A stretch of DNA of 64,000 nucleotides, taken from the NCBI GenBank assembly GCA_907163375.1, contig CAJQUW010008706.1:496001-560000 (forward strand). The letters are read 5' to 3'. A program made the translations under genes and the position numbers. Below are positions 49,500 to 60,169 of the stretch, one piece after another. Below the pieces are notes generated by a model. That model ran no database searches, was not told where the DNA came from, and worked only from the letters and a program-made list of their open reading frames with translations. The stretch is from Prostheceraeus crozeri (taxonomy: Eukaryota > Platyhelminthes > Polycladida > Euryleptidae). Position 1 is the stretch's first letter. Each line of letters begins with the position of its first letter.

Positions 49500-50288
49500 A
49501 TGTGTTCAGCAGATTTAGACAAAATTAATAATCATTTAGAAAATTTGACAGAGATTTTGGGTTCATCAAAATTTAGTACGACGTTAAAAATTATAACAAC
49601 TACTTCATCACACACTTGTAATTTAGAACCCATTCTACATTTGGAACAAAATAAAAATTATCAAATTGCATTGACTAGTTTCTCCAGATTTAACACTATT
49701 CAAAACGTTATCAAAGATGTGAATGACCAATTTAGATATTCTACTGATAAAGGCAAAATGTGGAAAATACTAACTTTTCTTCCTGGTTCTTACGAAGTTG
49801 AATCAATATCAAATGAAATTAAGAGACATTTAGGTATACCATTTAAAGATAAGAAACAATTACATTTTGCAGTTGAACCGGAGGTTAATAAATTTTCTCT
49901 TACCTTAGACGAAAATCATCAAGTTGATTTTAATCATGATAGATCATTGTCAAAGCTATTAGGATTTAATAAACAAACCTATAGTCAAGGTTATCATTTA
50001 GGTGAGAAGATACCAAAAATAACTGAAATAAATTCAATTGTTGTACATTGTGACATTATTGAAGGAGGATATATAAATGGTAAATTGTCAAATTTAATAT
50101 TCAGTTTTCCAGCTTTTACTGTACCCATTGGTTATAGATTAGATGTAATTCCACAAACATTAATATATTTCCCTATTACAAGAAAAACTATTAACAACAT
50201 TAACATAAAAATCACTGATGAGAAAGGACAAGAAATAAATTTTGGAGTTGAAGAGATTCTGATAGATCTGTTGTTTCGGGAGGTATAA
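49500..50288 (+). CDS. Maverick minor capsid (penton-type, single jelly roll) protein
   Basis: 262 residues from an ATG preceded by TTTAACTAAAAA. After a short helical N-terminus comes a beta-rich body: ILHLEQNKNYQIALTSFSRF, then TFLPGSYEVESISNEIKRHL, LGFNKQTYSQGYHLG, FSFPAFTVPIGYRLDV and a final GQEINFGVEEILIDLLF. The GSYE...I block and the closing INF-E strand are characteristic of Polinton penton-like capsid proteins, which form the vertices. The position directly before the packaging ATPase fits. The gene is intact. Confidence is high for the family, inferred by pattern. Confidence 0.8.
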   Translation: MCSADLDKINNHLENLTEILGSSKFSTTLKIITTTSSHTCNLEPILHLEQNKNYQIALTSFSRFNTIQNVIKDVNDQFRYSTDKGKMWKILTFLPGSYEVESISNEIKRHLGIPFKDKKQLHFAVEPEVNKFSLTLDENHQVDFNHDRSLSKLLGFNKQTYSQGYHLGEKIPKITEINSIVVHCDIIEGGYINGKLSNLIFSFPAFTVPIGYRLDVIPQTLIYFPITRKTINNINIKITDEKGQEINFGVEEILIDLLFREV

Positions 50289-50315
50289 ACTCCCGTTCGT
50301 GAGGTATAAACTCCC
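50278..50315 (+). repeat. Double-hairpin element 2 (larger loops)
   Basis: GGGAG-GTATAAA-CTCCC followed by GTGAG-GTATAAA-CTC-CCAC, effectively a tandem duplication of GAGGTATAAACTCCC. It covers the penton stop codon at 50286-50288. Confidence 0.65.
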
Positions 50316-50423
50316 ACGCGAAGCTAGAGAAGTTTAATTTTCTTCTTATTATTATTCTTCTTATTCTTCTTCTTTAAAAACAAAAAAAATAAAAAATTAA
50401 AAATAAAATTTTTTTATTAAAAA

Positions 50424-51166
50424 ATGAGTGAAGTGCCCCCATTAAATAAAAAAAACTCAAATTTAATCATCATCCAAATTTATCTAATAAAGTTTTGTCA
50501 GTTATTTGTGGAAGATCAGGCTGTGGAAAAACATATCTATTATTTAAAATTTTAACGACTCCAAAGTTTTTGGATTATAACAATCTTATAATTTATACAA
50601 CAACAGCAGAACAACCCGTCTATCCATTTTTAAAATATGGATTTGAAAATAATCTTAAAAAAACAGCAATTGCTTCATTATTCAAAGAATATGAAAAATC
50701 TGAAGATGAAGAAGAAATAAGTTCGTGGTGTGAAGAAGCAGCAAAAAATAATCAGTTAGTTGAATCCAATAAAAATAAGCATATAAAGATACAATTAATA
50801 GATGATACTGGTAATATGCAAGATCCTAGTAAACTAGATAAAACAATGAAACATTGTGTAATTTTTGATGATTGTGTTAATGATAGAAGTCAGTCAGTTC
50901 AGAGAAATTATTTCACAAGAGGTAGACATAACTGTAGTGTTTTTTATTCAACACAAAGTATGTATTCATTAGACGGAAGTGTTATTAGAAAGAATGCAAA
51001 TATATTTATACTATTTGAAATAAATGCAAGAAACTTAAGCGATTTGTTTAGAGATTTATGCGTAAGAAATAAAGATGAATTTAAACAATCGTGTAACAAT
51101 GCTTGGTCAAAAGATTATGGCTTCATTACAATTAATATTGATAAAAAATTCATGATAGAGTTATAG
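50424..51166 (+). CDS. Maverick A32/FtsK-like DNA-packaging ATPase, 5' frameshift
   Basis: The ATG at 50424 follows TTTTTATTAAAA. The frame changes within an A run (50448-50455), and the main frame is open from about 50456 to 51166. Walker A is GRSGCGKT, Walker B is CVIFDDC about 115 residues later, and a YFTRGRHNCSVFYSTQS segment matches the sensor region of HerA/FtsK-type virus packaging motors. The motor would pump the linear genome into capsids. The single indel lies in a homopolymer, so an assembly error is possible. Length and motifs otherwise fit the family. Confidence 0.88.
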
Positions 51167-54100
51167 AACATTTGTTTGCCGAGTGATAAAAATATACAAA
51201 TATAGTGTTATAATATTTTATTTTTTTTATTTTATGTATATATCAAATTTGTCTATCTTAGAAATTAGAAAATTAAAAAGGTTCAGTCCATCATTCCATC
51301 AGGAAAAATCTTTCTTTTATCATCAAATGGATCTAATGCTAATTTATGTTCCTCTTTTAAATACATTTTATGTTTCTTTGAATTAAGTCTATAATTACAT
51401 GCTGTTTTTATTTCATTATTAAATAATACATTTTTATAATCTTGAAATGTTATTTGATTAGCCACTGATGCCTTTGAAATTCCTTTTAATGTTTTATGTG
51501 TTTTAATATTATTAGTTGTGTTACAACAATAACATTTAGATTTTAAAAATATAGCTTCTGTTATGAAATCTTCATTTCCTAACTCATCTTTTACTTTACA
51601 TAAATCAGAAGGATGAATGATATCCTTTATTTTATTAATTTCTTCATCAAGTGAAGAATTATACGGTATTGTTAATTCTAAGAAAACAAAATCGGTATCT
51701 GTAAAGTGTAATTTATAGTTTTTGCCATAAGCAGGTGTTAAATAATCATATATAAATCTATACATAAATAGTTTAGCTAATTCTAATATAGTGAATCCAA
51801 TAAAATTAAACTTATCATGTTTTACGCTAATTCGACGTAAATGTACAGCACATAGTTCATCACTAAATCTAGTAGTTCTTTTATATGTAGGTTTCCTTGT
51901 TAAATTTTGAAATCTATCTCTATCATAAACTATTTCAATATTTTGTCTATTACGCACATTTTCTGAAGTCTTACCATAAAATGCATTATTCATTAATTTG
52001 AAGAACACGTTTCCAAAATCATCTTTATTTCTTTTAGCTATTTTACGTTTTTCAATATTGAACTCTATATAATCTTTTAACCACCTAGATTTTCTATACA
52101 CTAGTTTCCGGTGAATTTTTGTGAGAATCATTCCATGATCTAAATACCAATCTAGCATTCTTCCTTCAACAACATACTTTCCTTTATTACTTTGTGTTAA
52201 CATAAGTTTTTTTGTTGGTCTGTATTTCTTAGGAATTAAAGATTTTTGATAATCTGAAAAATCTTCTATATTGGGAATTTTGTTTTCGGGACAGAAAGGA
52301 AAATATTTTGTTTTATCTTTTATTTCATCAGGATATACTAAATCAACTTCATATATATAACCATGATTATAATTTCCATCATATGTTTTTTGATAATCTA
52401 GAATATTACACCATTCCATCTCACCTGTTAGTAATTCTTGTATCATGCAAGAAGAATATAAGCTATTAAAATCATAATATAACAAATAGTTTTCTCTCAT
52501 GAATTCATCAACTGTTGCTTGACTCTCTTCATTTGATATAAGTCCTATATTTTGATTAAACAATTTTATAAATTGATCTTTTTCTTCTAGATTTAAAATT
52601 TTTAAATAACCATAATCATCAGGATTTACTTTCTTATTATAACATTTAACATATCTATCAACTAAAAATGATGAAACACCACCTCTAATTCCAGATTCAA
52701 AAAATAATAATTTATCATATTATTTTCTTTATAATGTTTAAGTTTAATGCCAGTATGTTTTAATCCTGCCAGCCATGCTAAACCTGGTGTAGAATAACAA
52801 TAACATGGATCTATTCCGTAATATTCTAAACACATGTCACGAAAGTTTTCAAAAAGATCAGCTAGTATTAACAGATCTATCTGAAGATATTTCATTGTAT
52901 AATCATACATTGTTCTACAATTTAAGTCCCTCCAATTCTTTTCAGCTTCTCCATAGTCTTCTTCAGATAATTGTGATTGTTTTAATGTTGATTTAAATTT
53001 ATTTATTGGAGGAAGTTGTTTTTCTTCCATAATTTTATTCACAGAATTAAAATCTCCAGTTATATATTCATACGGAAATATTCCTTTTAAAGGTTTTAAA
53101 TTATATTTATTTAATATTTTACATTGTTCAGGTTTCAAAGTTTTTCCCATAACATCTAATGAATAAGGAGTAAAAAATCTAAATGCATCTAAAATTCTAA
53201 TACAACCTAATTGCATTGAAAAATATTCTTCTTCTGTTTTACATAGTACATTTATTTGTCGTTGTTGTAATTTTTCAGATGAAAATAAATCTTTCATTAC
53301 TAGATGGAAATCATATTTAGAACCATTGTAGAAATATAGAGGAACAAAGATATATTTAAATTTATTAGCATTAAGATTACAAGAATTATGTGCTGCACCT
53401 CTATATAATCCATTTAGATGATCATGATCTTTTACTTTATCATTACCCAATTCTTTTCCACAGTAAAAACATTTTGTTTCATTAATAAAATTTAATTTTT
53501 CTATTTCTGTTAATGGCATCATTGGTATATTTGTTTCAAGCAATTGTGAAAAATAATTTTGTAATTCTTCCACTTTCTTTGTAAACATTTCTGAACTATC
53601 TTCACCATAGTATTGATAATATTCTGATTTAAATAATTCAGGATAATTTGAATGAATGTACATTCCCCAACATAATGGTTTTTGTTCAAATAAATATTTT
53701 TCTTTACTTTGTTCAGGTGCACTTTTTTCATATTTACAATGATCAGAATTATCATTTTCAGAATTTTGTGTCATATTAACATTATATGCTTCAAAATCAC
53801 AATAAATTGTAAAGGGTACTTTATTTTTAAAATACCATTTATTATATTCTCAATAATCATCTTTGGAAATGTGTTTCTGACTGCTTCATTTTGTTGACAG
53901 TTCTCCAAATGTCTATTCATTTCTTCTTAAGTTCTAAAATTTGTCATACATTGAAGACAAGGAAAATTAGCATTATCTGAAGTTTTTGTAAATATAGAAA
54001 CATCTTTACACAATATAAAATGACCCTGATAATATAATATATTCGCTTGTGCTGGTTGCTTTGTTTGTTTTAATTTTTCAAATTTATCTTTATATATTTC

Positions 54101-55287
54101 ATGTGTTTCATCAATTTCTTTTGTAAGATTAAATGTATTTCGATGAAAATTTTGATTCAATATTTGTAGCAGATAAATATATTCTTTATCATATTGTTCT
54201 TTATATTAATGTTGACATTTTTTTAAAGATTCATTTATTTTTTGATTGGTTTCATTTTCTTCATTATTTAATTCTTTATTGTCTTCATTTAATTTTTGTA
54301 TCGTTTCTATCTTATTTTGATATTTATGGCCATATTCTTGTACTAATATTTTTGTTTGTTGTTGATAATCTGTTTTACATTTCTGTAAAATTTCATTTAA
54401 AGTTTGTAATTTTTGTTGATATTCTAAAGATATAGATAAATAATCGGAATCATAATCATAATTATAATTACGTCCTTTATAATTATTATGATTAATCATT
54501 ATTGGTGATAGTGTTTTTATAATTTCAAATTTTTCAGTACATATTATATTCCCTTGGTAAAAAATATTATGATGCATGTAATTTCCCCAATCATTATAAA
54601 CTATTTCTGATTGACATAAATTTTTATTATTCAAATAAAATTTTTTTGAATCTGAGTAAAATGGAGTAATATTACCAATAGAAACATAATTCACATTTAA
54701 TTCAAAAACATTTACTTCTATTAAATTTTTATTCTTTTTATGAAACTTTATTAACCTATTATAATCATATGGAAATTCATCTAAGCCATCAGAGAGATCA
54801 AATTCATTTATGTATTCTTCTTTATTGTAATGACTTAGTCTTTCTTTGTGATATTTTGCAGGATGTAAATGTGCTATAATACTCCACAGAAAACAATAAT
54901 CATCTTCATTTTTTATGTTGATTATTTGTGGTGAACTGAAAGGTAAAGGAACATAACTACCACCAGTATTCTTTTTATATTTATCAATTACTATTTCTTA
55001 GATAGTATTTTAACAAATCTCCAACCAGATTCACGTGACTGGGCTTCAATTATACAATTTTCTAATTCAAGTATCATTTGTTCAAATATGGGTTGTATAT
55101 CAATTACATTATGAATTTCTTGTGAATTTGTAAAATGTCCTTGTATTATTTCTTCAGGAATTCCATCAGGTCCAGTTTTTGTATAAAGTACTTCTACATT
55201 CATATAACATTTGAAAGATTTCTTAAATATATTATAAAAGTTGGTTAGAATATCAGAAAAAGTTTTATCGGTTTCATTATGTTCAAC

Positions 55288-55313
55288 GGGCGAAGCCCTA
55301 GAACCTTCGGTTC
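55288..55313 (-). repeat. Double-hairpin element 3, in frame in polB
   Basis: GGGC-GAA-GCCC, TA, GAACC-TTC-GGTTC. Differs from the inverted element 1 at a single spacer base. It encodes part of RTEGSRASPV in the polymerase N-terminal region. Confidence 0.88.
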
Positions 55314-55419
55314 GTACCGATTCATTAAATAAATATTTTATATCTGTTACGGCTTCATCAAATTCATCTATTTCGTTAAATTCATCTGTATAGCTAAATA
55401 AATATCTTCCATCTGGTAC

Positions 55420-55445
55420 GGGCCAAGCCCTAAAACCTTCGGTTT
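55420..55445 (-). repeat. Double-hairpin element 4, in frame in polB
   Basis: GGGC-CAA-GCCC, TA, AAACC-TTC-GGTTT. Compared with element 3 the outer pair of the second stem changed on both sides (G-C to A-T). It encodes part of QTEGFRAWPV. Confidence 0.85.
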
Positions 55446-55828
55446 GTATGGACTCATCTTCACTATTAAAAACTTTCTTATATTCTGAATGTGAATAATC
55501 ATCAAATATTTTTTTAACTTTTATATCAGTAGGTAATGTTTCTAGATAGTTTATATAATTATTTAATTTTAACATATTTCCTTCATCAACTCGATCTACA
55601 TTTTGTAAATGCATTTTACTATTTAAATGAGATTGATAACTTCTTTTTGTTTGCAACTTTTTTTACATAAGTTACAATAAAACTTGGTATTTTCCATTTT
55701 TTTTATTTTTTAAAGAAAAAATTTGTGTTTTAATTTTAGATATAAACATTCTAATATCAAGGTTTTGAGAGTTATTTTATATTATTATATATTTCACGTT
55801 CTTAAGTTATTTTATTTTCTTTATCACA

Positions 55829-57184
55829 TTAAGTTTTATCATATAACGTTTTATCAAAAGATAATTTAAATTTATTTTCACCAACTATTGATTCTTCATC
55901 ATCATCAATTGATTCTTCAACATCATAAATTACACTTTTTGTTATAGGATGCCATTCCCTGATAGGATACCATTCCCTGATGGGAATATCTAATTCTAAA
56001 TTATATTTATTATTTGATAATAATATAATAGAGAGAAATATTGGTCTTTGATCTCTTTTGGAAAATTTAATAACACCTCCATAATATGAATCACTTTTAG
56101 TTTTTATTAAAGATGATAAGATTTTAACTTGATTAGATGTAAATCCTAATTTAAATTTTGTAGACCCGACACATAGTTGTCTAACAGTATCTTCAACTAT
56201 TCCATCATTATTATTTTCAATTGTAAGAAAATGAAATTTAGATAAATTTGATTATATGTAGTATTAATATCATGTTGAGATATAAATTTTTCTTCACTTA
56301 AATTTTTATAATCTTTTTTACCATTTACACCTTTTTCAGATGTTTCAGAATCATCATCTATATTATCATCATATATATTATTATCATTATTATTATAAGA
56401 TTCTTTAAAGTTATTATTATTGGATTCTTTAAAATTATTATTATTGGATTCTTTAAAATTATTATGATTATGATTATGGTCATTGTTAATAGTATAAGGT
56501 GCCGTCCACATATAAATTTTTTCTTGTTGAGCTAAACCATTTATGTAAGATTTTAACAAATTAATATTTAAGTTTAAATATAATCCTATATAAGTATCAT
56601 CATCATATCTTTGGGGCATTTCTAATGTTTCTTGTTTATAAATTGTGTCTCTATAATAAACTTGACATAATAATTCTTCGTTATGTTTTTTACTCTCTAT
56701 GTGAATGTTATATTGGTTTTGTTCATCAAAAAATAATCTTATTTTTTCTTTTGAAAACGATTTTAATTTTTTAACTAATTCTTTAATATTGATATAATTG
56801 ATAATTTTAGTTTCTATCCAATCAGTATTACTAATTGGTAAAACTGCTCTAATGAATCCGTAAACATTATTATGACCTATTATAACCATATTTTCTTTAT
56901 TTAATTCTACATAAGCCACATCATTATATTTACTTACAATATCCATAAATTTAATAAATGGATCACCTGGAAATATACACTAATTAGTTTCTATGGAAGG
57001 TAAACCGTTTGTTTGTTCTCTAAATATTTCTGCTTGTAATTCGAATAAAATATTTACATCTGTACATGGATTATTATTATTATTATTATTATCAAAACAT
57101 TTATTTTCAAATCCCGTTGATCTCGTCGAATAAGAAGAACAGGATGATACGGACGAATAAATTTTTTTTAAATTTGTTTATCCA
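55829..57184 (-). pseudogene. Candidate PCNA-like sliding clamp beside polB, interrupted
   Basis: The likely start is the ATG at 57184 after AAATAAAAAA. About 450 codons run to a TAA at 55829, with a frame change in an A run near 57168, an in-frame TAG near 56981 and a frame change near 56235. No known Maverick gene comes to mind. The beta-rich order resembles a DNA clamp: FIKFMDIVSKYNDVAYVELN, MVIIGHNNVYGFIRAVL, INIKELVKKLKSFSKEKIRL with FFDE next, and later KFKLGFTSNQVKILSSLI then a GGVIKFS strand and IFLSIILL. These mimic the clamp pattern of strand, L-K-LK helix, acidic strand, and the second-domain repeat. It is on the polB strand, 132 bp upstream of polB. The clamp role is an inference from pattern; an unknown fold is equally possible. 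Confidence 0.35.
56395..56465 (-). repeat. In-frame repeat encoding NNNNFKES
   Basis: Three 24-bp-like units in the asparagine-rich linker between the two halves of the clamp candidate; probably slippage in A/T-rich DNA. Confidence 0.7.
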
Positions 57185-57257
57185 TTTTTTTATTTTTATT
57201 AGAAAAAATTTTATTTTTTTATTATTAGAAAAAATTTTATTTTTTTATTGTTAAAAA

Positions 57258-58145
57258 ATGATGTTACCAAATGTTGGTGGAGGTGCATATATCCCGAATA
57301 ATCGTGAATTAGAAATAGAGATAGAAAATTATATCATGAAAACTGGAGACGTTTTATCTGGTACATTGCATCTTTCTATTCTTCCGCAACAAAATACAGA
57401 GTTAACAAATAAACAATATGTTGATACACAAATCAATGACTTAAAAGAAAAATATATAAACGATGTTTTGGTTCCACTGATGAATGAATTAAAGTTGCTA
57501 AAACTTAATGACAAATCATTAAACGAAAAATTATTAAAACTTGATAAAAAGGATAGAGAGCTAGAAGCAGATATAGCAAAACTTTTTAAAAAGATTTCAG
57601 AACAATCAAAAATTTTAATATTACTTTCTATAAAGTTAAAATCTGCAGTCTTTAAAAATAAACATCAGATAAAAATGTTAAAAGAACAATTAGAAGATGA
57701 AATAGAAAATCTACCTGAAAGAATTTTAAAAAATTTAAAGCAGTTACAAACTACATTCCAAAAAAGTGTTGATGAATTAAGTTCTAAAATTACTCAACAA
57801 ATGAAAAAGATGAATAGAATAATAAATGAAGTAAACTCACTTAATCAAAAAGTTGATAAAATGAAAACTCTTAAAATCAATTTAGAAAATGAATTTAAGA
57901 ATAATTTACAAGAAAACTCTAAAGAAAATAAAGAACAGTTAGATTCTGTTAAAAGACAATTAGATGTTCTTAAAATTAAGTTAAATGCTCTTAAAACGGC
58001 GTTGAAGATGAATCAGGAGAAAATGCAAGTTAATAGAAAAGAAATTAAAGTACATCACACGCTGCTTCACGCAATAGATAAAGTGCAACGGAAAATTAAT
58101 AAAGTTATCACGAAGTTGTTGGACATTCACACACGTAAATCTTGA
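57258..58145 (+). CDS. Maverick fibre-like coiled-coil protein
   Basis: 295 residues; the ATG follows TTTTTTATTGTTAAAAA. The N-terminus has a glycine-rich tag (LPNVGGGAYIP), then KTGDVLSGTLHL at 28-39 and NKQYVDTQI at 51-59. This pairing, a TGD-LSG-L strand followed by a K-YVD helix start, is the recurrent unit of phage tail-fibre and related trimeric attachment proteins. From about residue 60 to the end the protein is a continuous lysine/leucine-rich coiled coil. I infer a trimeric spike or fibre, with the N-terminal tag possibly docking to the penton. An internal core or scaffolding role is the main alternative. The gene is intact. Confidence 0.55.
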   Translation: MMLPNVGGGAYIPNNRELEIEIENYIMKTGDVLSGTLHLSILPQQNTELTNKQYVDTQINDLKEKYINDVLVPLMNELKLLKLNDKSLNEKLLKLDKKDRELEADIAKLFKKISEQSKILILLSIKLKSAVFKNKHQIKMLKEQLEDEIENLPERILKNLKQLQTTFQKSVDELSSKITQQMKKMNRIINEVNSLNQKVDKMKTLKINLENEFKNNLQENSKENKEQLDSVKRQLDVLKIKLNALKTALKMNQEKMQVNRKEIKVHHTLLHAIDKVQRKINKVITKLLDIHTRKS

Positions 58146-58204
58146 TCATAAACGTAAATCATAACGTAGATATTTTTTCCAAAAGTCAAATTTATTCCTA
58201 AAAA

Positions 58205-58704
58205 ATGCCTATAATTTATAAACACAATCTTAAACATTTTGCTTCAAATCAAAAAATTGCTCATGAACCATCCATGAAATCTGTTTACCATTATGACAGT
58301 GTAGAAACAATTCAAAAAGAAGGAGCCGGTATATTTTCTGGTATTGGAAGTATCGTTAACTTAATTAAAAATAATAAAGATTTGATTACATCTGCTGCAA
58401 AAGGAGCAGCTGCTATAGGTAGTACAGCTAGTTCAATATCAAATGCTGTTAAGTCTCAAAACGAATTAAAACAACTAGAAGCTATTCGTAAACTTAGGAA
58501 TGATTCTGAAGAGCTAAAAAAATTAAAAAAACTTTCAGAGGAAAAAAAAACAAAATTGCTAACATAGCTGTAGGGGGTGAAACCTTGAGGAGCGGAGCTC
58601 CGTCTGATAGTAAACATAAGAAGAAATCAGGCGTAGCCATGAAACGTTCAATTGAAGAAATAAGAGGTAATGGTGTTAACAGCAACCTTCGGTCTAACCA
58701 GTAA
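58205..58704 (+). pseudogene. Maverick membrane-active-type minor virion protein, frameshifted
   Basis: The start follows ATTCCTAAAAA. The first 120 codons contain GAGIFSGIGSIVNLI and AAKGAAAIGSTASSIS, a glycine/alanine amphipathic stretch of the type found in adenovirus pVI/pX-like proteins, then a charged helix. The frame changes in an A run at about 58545-58552. In the other frame a basic tail (KHKKKSGVAMKRSIEEIRG) runs to a TAA at 58702. The basic tail would suit DNA or capsid contact. The assignment rests on composition and on its place just before the major capsid gene. Confidence 0.5.
58576..58601 (+). repeat. Double-hairpin element 5
   Basis: GGT-GAA-ACC, TTGAG, GGAGC-GGA-GCTCC. It lies after the stop of the first frame and within the second frame of the small virion gene. 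Confidence 0.75.
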
Positions 58705-58721
58705 AAAGCTGTAGCGGAGCT
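58685..58721 (+). repeat. Double-hairpin element 6 (weaker)
   Basis: ACC-TTC-GGT and, 19 bases later, AGC-GGA-GCT. It spans the stop of the small virion gene. Confidence 0.5.
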
Positions 58722-58805
58722 GGTCTAGCAAAATTCTAAAATTATATTTTAGTAAAATTTTTCTGGGTGTGAGAAAAACAAAAAGTCAAATTATTTTTTA
58801 TAAAA

Positions 58806-60140
58806 ATGTCTTCGCTTATCGAAAATAAATTTAGATTAGACGATCCTCCGTTCGTCAGTTACAATCAAAAAAAGAATGACTATATAAGAATTGCTATGAA
58901 TCCCGGATCTTCCAGTAGAGTAAATACTGGAGGAGATTTAATTTTTGAAGTTGATAATCAGCAGAGTTATTTATATTTACCTGATTCATTTTTACACTGT
59001 GAATATTCTTTATATAGTGATGCTAATTTTACAACACCATTACCAGATACCGCTAATATTGCATTAGAGAATAATTTCTTTCCAAAATTATTTACACAAA
59101 TGCGTTTAGATGTTGCAACTCAAAATATAGAAACAATAAGTGATTCTCCAGGTGTAATTGATACAATGCTTAGATTTGTAACAATTGGTGAAAATAATAT
59201 AAAGTATGAAATCGAAGGTTGGTTTCCTGATACTAATGATGGTATAATTGTTGATGATTTAACTCACACTGGAACAGATGCCGCAGGAATTGCGAAAGAT
59301 GTAGAAAATATTGCAAAACATTTAAATATAACAAATAATGATGCATATAAAGAAAGACGTGAATTTAACAAGAAAAGTAAACAGACAGTTAATTGGTCAT
59401 TGTCTCCATTATTCGGATATTTAGATTATGACAAAATATCATATCAATTAAAATTTAAATTAATAATTCATCGCACAGCAAATCATGAATTAATCTTTTA
59501 TGGTAAGACTGGGAAAAAAGCATATTTAAAAATTGATAGACTTGAATGGTGGATTAAGCATATTACTCCCAGTTTAGATGTTGAAACAGCTATTGCAAAA
59601 AGATTAAATACTAACAAACCAATTCCAGTAAATTTTCTAAAGCGTACTGCTAGTTCAGTAACTTTTTCCGAACAAAGATTTAACTGGCATTTTACTAGAA
59701 CTTCGAATACTCCAAGATATTTATTACTAACTTTTCAAAGAAATAATTCTCCAAGTTTTGATAAGAACAACAATCTCTTCCATATTAATACAATTCGAAG
59801 TTTACAAGTTTCATTAAATCAAACCCGATATCCAATTGATCCATTAAGATTCGATGATACCAATAATCAATTTATGGAAGGATATGATTCTTATCGAAAT
59901 CTTTGTATAGAATTTGGAGTTGAACCACAATTAACTCCTAGAGATTGGAGACATTTATATCCTGTTTTCTGTTTCGATTTAAGTGCACAATCTGAAGATA
60001 TTATCAAGACTGGTTGTGATGTAACAATTAATATTGAAAAAAAAGATTCCACAACTTCATTGATGGCTTATGGTTTATTGCTAGAAGATGTAAAATATTC
60101 TATTGAAATTCTTAATGGAAAGATGGCTAGGATCGGCTGA
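58806..60140 (+). CDS. Maverick major capsid protein (double jelly roll, hexon-type)
   Basis: 444 residues; the ATG follows ATTTTTTATAAAA. Beta-rich throughout. It begins FRLDDPPFVSYNQ, has FEVDNQQSYLYLPDSFLHCE and NNFFPKLFTQMRLDV in the first jelly roll, KIDRLEWWIKHITPS at the middle, and closes with WRHLYPVFCFDLSAQSEDII and AYGLLLEDVKYSIEILNGKM. The YP-FCFDLS-QSE block and the closing strands are hallmarks of Polinton major capsid proteins. Trimers of this protein would build the icosahedral shell. The length is slightly short of many family members and the gene has no stops or shifts. Confidence 0.85.
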   Translation: MSSLIENKFRLDDPPFVSYNQKKNDYIRIAMNPGSSSRVNTGGDLIFEVDNQQSYLYLPDSFLHCEYSLYSDANFTTPLPDTANIALENNFFPKLFTQMRLDVATQNIETISDSPGVIDTMLRFVTIGENNIKYEIEGWFPDTNDGIIVDDLTHTGTDAAGIAKDVENIAKHLNITNNDAYKERREFNKKSKQTVNWSLSPLFGYLDYDKISYQLKFKLIIHRTANHELIFYGKTGKKAYLKIDRLEWWIKHITPSLDVETAIAKRLNTNKPIPVNFLKRTASSVTFSEQRFNWHFTRTSNTPRYLLLTFQRNNSPSFDKNNNLFHINTIRSLQVSLNQTRYPIDPLRFDDTNNQFMEGYDSYRNLCIEFGVEPQLTPRDWRHLYPVFCFDLSAQSEDIIKTGCDVTINIEKKDSTTSLMAYGLLLEDVKYSIEILNGKMARIG

Positions 60141-60160
60141 AGCCTCGAAGAGCTTCGCTC
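60135..60160 (+). repeat. Double-hairpin element 7 at the major capsid stop
   Basis: GGCT-GA-AGCC then TCGAA then GAGC-TTC-GCTC. The TGA stop of the capsid gene is inside the first stem-loop. Confidence 0.75.
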
Positions 60161-60169
60161 CGATAAGTT

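Larger units (their letters stand above)
51283..55697 (-). pseudogene. Maverick protein-primed family B DNA polymerase, interrupted
   Basis: Starts with ATG at 55697 and a C2H2-type finger (FYCNLCKK). The N-terminal domain then carries an INIKNEDDYCFLWSI block, followed by a second finger (CLQCMTNF...HLENC) near 53.9 kb, exonuclease I (IYCDFEAYN, about 53.8 kb), an HNH-like insert (CFYCG...VKDHDHLNGLYRGAAH), exonuclease II (YFYNGSKYDFHL), exonuclease III (YLQIDLLILADLF), then polymerase motif A (YDFNSLYSSCM), motif B (KLMNNAFYGK) and motif C (FTDTD). The expected length is about 1,470 residues. Interruptions: frame changes near 55660, 54995, 53860 and in the A/T run 52699-52704, and in-frame TAA codons near 54206 and 53925. 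Catalytic residues persist. It would copy the linear element from a terminal protein primer. Confidence 0.92.

Noticed and set aside
51183-51386. 67-codon plus-strand frame after the ATPase
   Set aside because: It overlaps the 3' end of polB on the other strand and has low-complexity composition.
53925-54208. Reassigned TAA codon as explanation for the in-frame stops in polB
   Set aside because: Frame changes occur in the same gene, and the intact capsid, protease and other genes end at ordinary TAA/TGA codons, so decay or assembly error is simpler.
54133-54435. Hydrophobic plus-strand frame rich in F, L, I and Y
   Set aside because: It is the antisense of an AT-rich polB stretch, which always yields such residues.
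57066-57254. 62-codon plus-strand frame starting MDYYYYYYYQ
   Set aside because: Antisense of the asparagine-rich N-terminus of the clamp candidate; low complexity.
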